Below are positions 1 through 5,139 of a DNA stretch of 6,911 nucleotides, one piece after another. Every line of letters begins with the position of its first letter. Position 1 is the stretch's first letter. This DNA comes from Sulfurimonadaceae bacterium. Lineage in GTDB: Bacteria; Campylobacterota; Campylobacteria; Campylobacterales; Sulfurimonadaceae. The notes beneath the pieces were generated by a model. That model was not told the DNA's origin. It was given only the letters and a program-made list of their open reading frames with translations, and did no database searches. A program made the translations under genes and the position numbers. The stretch spans positions 1 through 6,911 of the forward strand of contig JAPHSI010000130.1 in assembly GCA_026193155.1 (NCBI GenBank), in the 5' to 3' direction.

Positions 1-1098
1 TTCCTCAATACAACCATATTCAAGCAATTTTTTAATATGTCTATTGGCTGTCATTGGGATTGTACCTGTAATCTCTCTATAATCAGCGTTTGAAAATTCA
101 TTTTTATTTCCTTGTGAGAGCTTGTCCAGAAAAGTACTAAGAAATATACCTTGTTCTTCACTCAGTTTTACTGTCCTGCATCTATCCCAGAATTTTGTCT
201 TTTTTATAATAAACATCACATCTTCATGAGATTTTTCTAAAGCACTTATCAAAATATCGATATTCCACTCTATCCAACGCGTAAAATTAAAATGTCTATT
301 CTTATGCAGATTTGTAGTCATATCCAATGTCTCATAATACGCCCCGCGTTTGGTATAAATAGTCGTTGACATAGAATAGATTTTATGCGCCTCTTTCATA
401 TCTCTAGAGAGTATGAAATCTGCTATTGCCCTAGAGATTCTTCCATTTCCATCATCATAAGGGTGGATAGAGACAAACCATAGATGCGCCAATGCACTTT
501 TAATATACGGGTCATCATCACTCTCGTTACAATATTTGATAAAGGACTCTATATCTTTTTCTATAAGATTATGAGGTGGTGCAACATACTTTACCTTTGT
601 TCCCTCTCTGCTAAATGCATTTTCAACCACTTTCATATCATCATAATCTCTAAATTGACCGATATTTATTTTTTTAATACCTTCATAACCGCTATTATTT
701 GCAAACAAGGCATTATGCCAACCATGTAATCTCTCTATAGATAATGATTCATTATTTCGATGACTGTCTAGCGTAAGAGCTACGAGATTATCAGTATGTC
801 TTGTAGACATATCTTCTGATGAGATATAGGCTTGATTTATTGCTTTGGCTACCGAGTCTCTTACAGACTCTCTGCGTAGGTGTTCACCTTCTATTTGGGA
901 TGTATTGACTATCTCATTGGTAAGGTTGGCTATTTCAAGTTCATCAATATCTTTTTTATTTGCAAAAGCAAGGATGCCGGAGATCAAACCTCTCAAGTAT
1001 TCTACGCGTTTTAATTTCTCTGCCAGTTTCTCTTTATCGTATGGAAAATTAGGATAATCTTCATGTTCCCATATCCACTTTTTAGTACTGTTTGTCAT
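1..1098 (-). CDS. Fic family protein AMP-transferase with N-terminal DUF4172-like domain and C-terminal winged helix (partial, 3' end off the window)
   Basis: I translated 366 codons from the ATG at 1096-1098 with no stop down to base 1, so only the C-terminus is missing. Residues 1-85 begin with WIWEHEDYPNF, the start typical of DUF4172/Fic proteins. Residues 66-71 (TSQIEG) match the (S/T)xxxE(G/N) inhibitory helix motif, here N-terminal to the Fic core (class II). Residues 212-220 are HPYDDGNGR, a complete Fic active site with the catalytic His212 and the GNGR anion-binding loop; YVAPPHNL at 171-178 is flap-like. Residues about 315-366 (NADYREITG, then TANRHIKKLLEYG) look like a winged-helix domain. 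Family knowledge: such proteins transfer AMP from ATP to a Ser/Thr/Tyr hydroxyl of a target protein in the cytoplasm, and the inhibitory Glu (here Glu70) blocks productive ATP binding. The target is unknown. The gene has its own promoter embedded in palindromes, which suggests autorepression through the winged helix (inference). Confidence 0.95.
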   Translation of the reverse strand, partial: MTNSTKKWIWEHEDYPNFPYDKEKLAEKLKRVEYLRGLISGILAFANKKDIDELEIANLTNEIVNTSQIEGEHLRRESVRDSVAKAINQAYISSEDMSTRHTDNLVALTLDSHRNNESLSIERLHGWHNALFANNSGYEGIKKINIGQFRDYDDMKVVENAFSREGTKVKYVAPPHNLIEKDIESFIKYCNESDDDPYIKSALAHLWFVSIHPYDDGNGRISRAIADFILSRDMKEAHKIYSMSTTIYTKRGAYYETLDMTTNLHKNRHFNFTRWIEWNIDILISALEKSHEDVMFIIKKTKFWDRCRTVKLSEEQGIFLSTFLDKLSQGNKNEFSNADYREITGTIPMTANRHIKKLLEYGCIEE

Positions 1099-1111
1099 GA
1101 TATTCTCACTT

Positions 1112-1142
1112 TTGTTATGAATAGCTTATATAATTATAACAT
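1112..1142. repeat. Operator-like palindrome 1 (imperfect 12-7-12 inverted repeat) over the fic -10 box
   Basis: The left arm TTGTTATGAATA (1112-1123) and right arm TAATTATAACAT (1131-1142) are separated by 7 bp. Compared with palindrome 2, the left arm matches 11 of 12 bases and the right arm 10 of 12. The right arm contains the fic -10 hexamer, and the left arm falls just after the predicted transcription start. A protein bound here should block fic transcription (inference). Confidence 0.6.
1133..1141 (-). promoter_or_regulatory. Extended -10 promoter of the fic gene
   Basis: Read on the minus strand, the sequence is TGTTATAAT: a perfect TATAAT (1133-1138) with the TGn extension (1139-1141). 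No good -35 hexamer lies 16-18 bp upstream, as is common for housekeeping promoters in Campylobacterota. The predicted start of transcription is near 1126, giving a leader of about 28 nt before the ATG at 1098. A weak purine-rich stretch (AGTGAGAA) precedes the ATG. The element sits inside the first palindromic operator. Confidence 0.6.
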
Positions 1143-1145
1143 AAA

Positions 1146-1176
1146 ATGTTATGAATACGACTTTTATTCATAACAT
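1146..1176. repeat. Operator-like palindrome 2 (perfect 12-7-12 inverted repeat) upstream of the fic promoter
   Basis: ATGTTATGAATA (1146-1157) and TATTCATAACAT (1165-1176) are exact reverse complements around the 7-bp spacer CGACTTT. The element repeats palindrome 1 at a 34-bp period, with 3 bp between them. It begins 1 bp past the stop codon of the small gene at 1178. On the minus strand it is followed by TTTTAT, so it might also act as a weak terminator for that gene. Only 3 of 12 stem pairs are G-C, and the duplicated copy over the promoter favours a protein-binding role. Confidence 0.65.
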
Positions 1177-1177
1177 A

Positions 1178-1489
1178 TTAGTTCTCATCCTTACGTTTAA
1201 ATTTTTTATCGTGAAACTTATACCATTTACATCTTTTTTTATTTTTTATCGAGTATATGTTGTAGGGAAATCTTCTGCCACAATCAGGACATTCAAATGT
1301 GGCACGGTTTTTAGCCTTGTTGTATTTTACAAATAAAAAGTTGCCGACTTGTTGACCGCTTTTGTAGCTTATTTTCTCATTTTTTAGGTAGGCTTCTTCC
1401 GTTAGCTTTGCATCTTCTCTTTGTTTGACTAACCAAGTCGGTTCTTCATCTTCTTCAAAGGGTTCTGCATCTACAGTGTACTTATCCAT
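1178..1489 (-). CDS. Small putative zinc-binding protein of unknown function
   Basis: This is a complete 103-residue ORF that I cannot assign to a named family. The N-terminus is acidic (PFEEDEEP near residues 10-17), the middle is mixed helix-like, and the C-terminus is strongly basic (KKFKRK). Cys67 and Cys70 in ECPDCGRRF form a CxxC knuckle, and Cys87 and His93 follow after a basic stretch. Together they could make a C2CH zinc site of the zinc-ribbon type (inference). A basic tail next to such a site would suit nucleic-acid binding, but nothing here proves it. The gene starts 11 bp after the stop of the fructosamine-kinase-like gene, and its Shine-Dalgarno AGGAG (1498-1502) overlaps that stop codon, so the two are surely co-transcribed and probably translationally coupled. 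No membrane segment or signal peptide is visible. Confidence 0.8.
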   Translation of the reverse strand: MDKYTVDAEPFEEDEEPTWLVKQREDAKLTEEAYLKNEKISYKSGQQVGNFLFVKYNKAKNRATFECPDCGRRFPYNIYSIKNKKRCKWYKFHDKKFKRKDEN

Positions 1490-1497
1490 AAATCATA

Positions 1498-1502
1498 CTC
1501 CT
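1498..1502 (-). promoter_or_regulatory. Ribosome binding site AGGAG overlapping the upstream stop codon
   Basis: On the minus strand the sequence reads TAGGAG, then 8 nt, then ATG. TAG is the stop of the kinase-like gene and AGGAG is the Shine-Dalgarno of the small gene. This layout lets terminating ribosomes re-initiate and fixes the downstream start at 1489. Confidence 0.75.
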
Positions 1503-2253
1503 AAAGTGACTCAATAAGCTCAAACCCGTCTTCACATCCACCTAAGTAACCATGTCCAAAAAGGTTGTAATGGTTTAGATAATGGTACAGATTATAGATT
1601 ATTTTTTTAGTATTGTAGTGTTGTGATTTTGGATACTCTTTTTCGTAAGAATCGTAAAACTCTCTATCAAACCCGCCAAACATCTCAGTCATTGCTATAT
1701 CTACCTCCCTGTCTCCATAGTACACAGCAGGGTCTATAAGATATACATACTCATTATCAAACATCACGTTACCGCTCCATAAATCACCGTGTAACAAACT
1801 CGGATGCTTTGTAGTATCATTTAAAAAAGATTCCAACTTTTTTTTATTTGCATCTAAGATGCTTTGAAATCTACTTTGAATTGCTTTATCTTGAATTAAA
1901 GAGAGTTGGTAATTAAGTCTGTATATTATAAAAAATTCACCCCAGTTTTTTGAGAGAATATTTTTTTGAGGATTAAGACCTATATAGTTGTCCTTATCAT
2001 ATCCATAAAACTCAAAAATATTTTTATGCATCTTTGCAAGAGATGAACCCAGTATTGAGTATTGCTCTTTTTTAGGAGATGAAGAGTGTATTTTTTCCAG
2101 ATGCAAGGAGTTCTCATCTACTTCGTATATTTTTGGAGTAATTACTTTAGCATCAGGGATTATAACCTTAGACAATGCCTTTAAACCATCTACCTCTTTT
2201 AGTAAACCGTCTTCAAATTGTGTGTGGTTATGTTTTATAAAAATATTTGACAT
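1501..2253 (-). CDS. Fructosamine-3-kinase family protein lacking the N-terminal P-loop
   Basis: Numbered from the ATG at 2268, the protein shows the family's catalytic core: LLHGDLWSGN at 158-167 (catalytic Asp162, Asn167), LIDPA at 177-181 (metal-binding Asp179), then YYGDREVDIAM at 183-193 and YHYLNHYNLFG at 228-238. The family phosphorylates ketosamine adducts on glycated protein lysines so that they fall off; bacterial members usually act on ribulosamines or erythrulosamines. Typical members have about 285-290 residues. This one begins directly at the strand carrying the ATP-site lysine (SNIFIKHN, Lys12), so about 30 residues with the glycine-rich loop are absent. An in-frame TGA lies 18 nt upstream of 2268, and no other upstream frame restores the loop. 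I prefer the ATG at 2253 (250 residues), because the one at 2268 overlaps the -10 box of the only good promoter. Activity is uncertain. It leads an operon with the gene at 1178-1489. Confidence 0.85.
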   Translation of the reverse strand: MSNIFIKHNHTQFEDGLLKEVDGLKALSKVIIPDAKVITPKIYEVDENSLHLEKIHSSSPKKEQYSILGSSLAKMHKNIFEFYGYDKDNYIGLNPQKNILSKNWGEFFIIYRLNYQLSLIQDKAIQSRFQSILDANKKKLESFLNDTTKHPSLLHGDLWSGNVMFDNEYVYLIDPAVYYGDREVDIAMTEMFGGFDREFYDSYEKEYPKSQHYNTKKIIYNLYHYLNHYNLFGHGYLGGCEDGFELIESL

Positions 2254-2258
2254 CTTAT

Positions 2259-2287
2259 ATAGTAACATACATATGCTATACGGTCAA
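2259..2287 (-). promoter_or_regulatory. Promoter of the fructosamine-kinase-like operon
   Basis: On the minus strand there is TTGACC (2282-2287), a 17-bp spacer, then TACTAT (2259-2264) preceded by TGT, an extended -10. This is the best -35/-10 pair in the window. Transcription should begin about 7 nt downstream, near 2251-2253, which coincides with the ATG at 2253. The mRNA may therefore be leaderless. It lies back to back with the promoter of the divergent gene at 2325. Confidence 0.6.
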
Positions 2288-2300
2288 TTTTAAGTTTAGA

Positions 2301-2318
2301 TATAATTATTCCAAAGGA
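2301..2318 (+). promoter_or_regulatory. -10 box and ribosome binding site of the small gene at 2325
   Basis: TATAAT at 2301-2306 is a perfect -10 hexamer with no recognisable -35 at 17 bp. AAAGGA at 2313-2318 is a Shine-Dalgarno 6 nt before the ATG at 2325, which supports that start over the in-frame ATG at 2334. The untranslated leader would be only about 12 nt long. Confidence 0.55.
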
Positions 2319-2324
2319 TGAAAT

Positions 2325-2654
2325 ATGAACGGAATGATTACAGTAACATATAAGATACTTTGTAACGCTGATTTAAATAAAAAAATCTCTATGCAAGAGT
2401 TACTCTCCAATGAAAAAGTATCTAAAGCTATAAAAAGTGAATTTGCAAAAGGTGTTAGAAATATCTCACTTTTCTCAAATGACAACGATGCATCTATATA
2501 TGTAGAAACAGAAAAAAAACTTCATACCTTTGAAGTAAGCAAAGATGACTTTGCAGACATTTTAGTTCTTGCAGAAGAAGATGCAAGTTCAAAAAAACTG
2601 CTTAAAAAAGATTGTGAGAGAGTTGAATTGGTTGATATCCAAACAGCTTCTTAA
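2325..2654 (+). CDS. Small soluble acidic protein of unknown function
   Basis: This is a complete 109-residue ORF with its own -10 box and a well-spaced Shine-Dalgarno, which I do not recognise. It reads as a compact cytoplasmic protein with no signal peptide, membrane segment or Cys-rich motif (only two cysteines, Cys13 and Cys97). The pattern suggests alternating strands and helices: ITVTYKIL near the N-terminus, a helix around MQELLSNEKVSKAIKSEF, strands around ISLF and ASIYVET, then an acidic helix rich in Asp and Glu (DDFADILVLAEED). It is transcribed away from the kinase-like operon. Its stop TAA (2652-2654) overlaps the stop of the GGDEF remnant on the other strand within the palindrome TTAA (2651-2654). 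A function cannot be inferred from context. Confidence 0.75.
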   Translation: MNGMITVTYKILCNADLNKKISMQELLSNEKVSKAIKSEFAKGVRNISLFSNDNDASIYVETEKKLHTFEVSKDDFADILVLAEEDASSKKLLKKDCERVELVDIQTAS

Positions 2655-2782
2655 AAAAATTCAAAACAGTTTTTTCCATTCTTTTTTGCTTTATACATTG
2701 CAGAATCAGCCATTTTTATCAAAGTACTTTTTTCATCTGAGTCATGAAGTATATCTCCAACTAGATTCTTATATAATAACAT
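2651..2782 (-). pseudogene. 3' remnant of a GGDEF diguanylate cyclase gene
   Basis: On the minus strand an open frame of 43 codons (ATG 2780-2782, TAA 2651-2653) ends in HDSDEKSTLIKMADSAMY followed by KAKKNGKNCFEFF and a stop. That is the closing segment of a GGDEF domain, where families show a helix of the form L-(3)-AD-x-AmYxAKxxGrN. Everything before it is missing: there is no GGDEF/GGEEF signature, substrate-binding strands or sensor, and an in-frame TAG at 2801-2803 closes the frame upstream. The match covers about 30 residues. The fragment cannot be a working cyclase. It converges tail to tail on the gene at 2325-2654. Most likely it is what remains after a deletion or replacement that placed the kinase/HD-GYP pair here (inference). 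Confidence 0.75.
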
Positions 2783-2824
2783 AAAAAGTAAACTTAAAAA
2801 CTAGTTGATTTAATAAACCCTTAA

Positions 2825-2853
2825 AGGTCAATATATATAAAAAATGGTAATAT
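2825..2853 (+). promoter_or_regulatory. Possible promoter of the hybrid kinase operon
   Basis: TAATAT (2848-2853) is preceded by TGG, giving an extended -10, with AGGTCA (2825-2830) 17 bp upstream as a poor -35. Transcription would start near 2860, about 39 nt before the chosen ATG. Many AT-rich alternatives exist in this gap, so this is tentative. Apart from the GGDEF remnant and this element, the gap 2655-2898 shows no hairpin terminator or other gene. Confidence 0.35.
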
Positions 2854-2898
2854 GAAGTAGTTGTTTTAATTCGGAAAATGGAATTCAAGAGAATAAAT

Positions 2899-5136
2899 AT
2901 GTTTAATTCACTAAAATCAAAATTTATAATATCTTTTGTATCTGTTGAGATACTTTTTTTAGTACTCATATCTCTTGTTAATTTTGATTCTTTAGACAAA
3001 GCAGCAAAAACTCTTACAGATGAAAAAATAGAAGTATCTAGTCAACTTCTAACAAAATTACTAAAAACTCCTCTAATAACTTATGATTTGGCAACCATTG
3101 ATGATGCACTTTTAGATTTCTCAAGTATTAAAAATGTTGTAGCTGTAAGCATAGAAGATGCCGATAAAAATACACTTGCCAGTCATATAAAAAAAGAGTT
3201 TATGAATGAAAAAGTTTTTTACGAAATTATAAAAAGTAACAAAACAGTACATAAAGATGATAAATATACCTATTTGTATACTACTAAAAATATTACCTCA
3301 AACTCTAAAGACTTAGGTCGTATACACTTTATTTTTAATAGCACAGATAGTTATAATTCCATACATAGCACTAAACAAATAACTTACATCATGATAGTAT
3401 TTGCACTTGCTATTGGACTGTTTATATCTTTTATTATAGGAAATAATTTAGGTAAATCTATCGAGCAGCTAATATATTTTTCAAAATCAGTAAGTCAAAA
3501 CAAAAATATTAAAATTCCTTATCATAATAACAATAACGATGAAATAGGGCAGTTGTTTAACTCCATGAACCAGATGAAAAACACTATAAATAAAAGAACA
3601 TTAGAGTTAAAGAGTTCTATAAACGATTTAGAGCATTTTATAGATGCTCTTAATGCAAGTGCCATTGTTTCAAAAACTGACATAAACGGTGTTATAACAT
3701 TTGTAAACTCTAAATTTTTAAAAGTTAGCGGGTACACTCTAGAAGAAACTATAGGAAAAACACATAGCATACTAAGAGACCCAAATACAGATAATAGCTT
3801 TTATGCGGATATGTGGGATATAATCAGTTCAAAAAAAATTTTCCACAATACTTTTAAAAATATTAAAAAAGACGGTAGTATATTTTATGTAGACGCAACA
3901 ATAGTACCATTGCTTGATAATGAAGATAACATTAAAGAGTATATAGCAATTAGCTATGAGGTAACAGATATTATAGATGCTAAAGATAAAGCTCTTGAAG
4001 CTAAAAAAATAAAAGAAGATTTTTTAGCCAACATGAGTCACGAGATAAGAACACCTATGAATGCGATAATAGGCTTTACAGAGATTTTAAAAAATAATAT
4101 TTATGACAAAAAAAGTACAAAATACATTAATATTATTCAAGATAGTTCAATATCTCTTTTAAACATAATTAATGATATTCTTGATTTTTCCAAAATTGAA
4201 AATGGCAAACTACAGATAAATAAACACCCCTTTAAACCAAAAGAAGAGTTTAAAAAAGCTGTAAATTTCTTTAAACATCAAGCAAAAGAAAAAAACATAA
4301 ATATTATTTATAAAATAGATGAAAATTTACCCTTGTGTTTAAATGGCGATAAACTTAGAATCGAGCAAATTCTTAATAATTTGTTGAGTAATGCTATTAA
4401 ATTCACGAATAACGACAATAATATCTATGTGGATATTACTTATGATACAAAGCTTTCTTTTTTAAGTATAACTGTAAAAGACGAAGGTATAGGAATTGAC
4501 AAAAAAGCTCAAGAAAAGATTTTTAATGCTTTTGAACAAGCAGATAGTTCTACAACCAGAAAATTTGGCGGGACAGGACTGGGACTTTCCATCTCTAACA
4601 AACTAGCTAATCTAATGGATGGGAGTATCACTCTTCTTAGTGAAGAAGATAAAGGTAGTACTTTCAAGTTATCATTACCTATTTTTGAATGTGAAAATAC
4701 AAAAGAGATTCAAGAGGTGATAATTGAAAATAAAATAGATGACAAAATTGAAAACTTCCAAGGTCATATTCTTGTCGCGGAAGATAGTAAAACAAATCAA
4801 ATATTAATAAAAATACTTCTTGCGGACTTTGGCTTAACTTATGACATCGTTGAAAATGGTCTTGAAGCTGTTGAAGCTATAAAAAAATCTACCTTTGATT
4901 TAATTTTAATGGATGAAAGTATGCCAAAGTTGACAGGTTCACAGGCATTTAAAGAGATTAGAAAATATGAGCAAGAACAAAACATTCCAAAAACTCCTAT
5001 AATTGCATTAACCGCAAATGTGCTTGAAGATGATAAAAGTAGATTTTTAGAGCTTGGAATGGATGATTTTTTAGCTAAACCAATAGATAAGGGACAACTA
5101 ATTCGCGTTTTGTGTGATTTTTTAAAAAAGGGATAA
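2899..5136 (+). CDS. Membrane hybrid sensor histidine kinase (sensor-HAMP-PAS-HisKA-HATPase-REC)
   Basis: The product has 745 residues if started at 2899, where AAGAGAA (2887-2893) gives a Shine-Dalgarno; the in-frame ATG at 2878 would add 7 residues but has its GGA only 2 nt away. Order: membrane helix 8-28; extracytoplasmic sensor 29-160, not assignable by eye; helix 161-182; HAMP 183-236; PAS 246-360, with SGYTLEE and FYADMW motifs as in Aer-type PAS domains; HisKA with MSHEIRTPMN (phosphorylated His381); HATPase with N box (Asn498), DEGIGI (G1) and GGTGLGL (G2, 557-563); receiver 624-743 with Glu628/Asp629, phospho-acceptor Asp672, Thr705 and Lys727. All catalytic residues are present, so it should autophosphorylate on His and pass phosphate to its own receiver. 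No HPt domain is visible in the window, so onward relay would need a separate partner. It is followed 3 bp later by the REC-HD-GYP gene, which points to shared function. Confidence 0.95.
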   Translation: MFNSLKSKFIISFVSVEILFLVLISLVNFDSLDKAAKTLTDEKIEVSSQLLTKLLKTPLITYDLATIDDALLDFSSIKNVVAVSIEDADKNTLASHIKKEFMNEKVFYEIIKSNKTVHKDDKYTYLYTTKNITSNSKDLGRIHFIFNSTDSYNSIHSTKQITYIMIVFALAIGLFISFIIGNNLGKSIEQLIYFSKSVSQNKNIKIPYHNNNNDEIGQLFNSMNQMKNTINKRTLELKSSINDLEHFIDALNASAIVSKTDINGVITFVNSKFLKVSGYTLEETIGKTHSILRDPNTDNSFYADMWDIISSKKIFHNTFKNIKKDGSIFYVDATIVPLLDNEDNIKEYIAISYEVTDIIDAKDKALEAKKIKEDFLANMSHEIRTPMNAIIGFTEILKNNIYDKKSTKYINIIQDSSISLLNIINDILDFSKIENGKLQINKHPFKPKEEFKKAVNFFKHQAKEKNINIIYKIDENLPLCLNGDKLRIEQILNNLLSNAIKFTNNDNNIYVDITYDTKLSFLSITVKDEGIGIDKKAQEKIFNAFEQADSSTTRKFGGTGLGLSISNKLANLMDGSITLLSEEDKGSTFKLSLPIFECENTKEIQEVIIENKIDDKIENFQGHILVAEDSKTNQILIKILLADFGLTYDIVENGLEAVEAIKKSTFDLILMDESMPKLTGSQAFKEIRKYEQEQNIPKTPIIALTANVLEDDKSRFLELGMDDFLAKPIDKGQLIRVLCDFLKKG
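5128..5133 (+). promoter_or_regulatory. Ribosome binding site of the REC-HD-GYP gene, inside the kinase 3' end
   Basis: AAGGGA at 5128-5133 lies in the last codons of the kinase gene, 6 nt before the ATG at 5140. With only 3 bp between stop and start, it implies co-transcription and probable translational coupling. Confidence 0.7.
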
Positions 5137-5139
5137 ATA

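Noticed and set aside
484..1057. Plus-strand open frames (484-729 and 845-1057)
   Set aside because: They are antisense shadows of the continuous Fic coding sequence, with no ribosome binding sites and low-complexity products.
1146..1176. Intrinsic terminator for the minus-strand gene ending at 1178
   Set aside because: The hairpin is perfect, but its stem is AT-rich and the following T-run is only four bases. A second copy lying over the fic -10 box is better explained as an operator. A minor terminator role is not excluded.
1151..1336. Plus-strand open frame starting inside palindrome 2
   Set aside because: It is antisense to the small zinc-knuckle gene; that gene has a strong AGGAG and an operon context, this frame has neither.
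2254..2268. Use of the ATG at 2268 as start of the fructosamine-kinase-like gene
   Set aside because: That ATG is part of the extended -10 element of the best promoter, so it should not be in the transcript, and no ribosome binding site precedes it. It adds only five residues and does not restore the P-loop.
2569..2784. Plus-strand open frame of 71 codons overlapping the end of the 2325 gene
   Set aside because: It has no ribosome binding site, overlaps the real gene in another frame, and its second half is the complement of the GGDEF remnant on the minus strand.
2769..2999. Minus-strand open frame across the kinase 5' end
   Set aside because: It lies antisense to the start of the hybrid kinase and has an AT-rich hydrophobic composition with no family likeness.
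3522..3770. Minus-strand open frame within the kinase gene
   Set aside because: It is a shadow of the HAMP/PAS coding region with no start signals.
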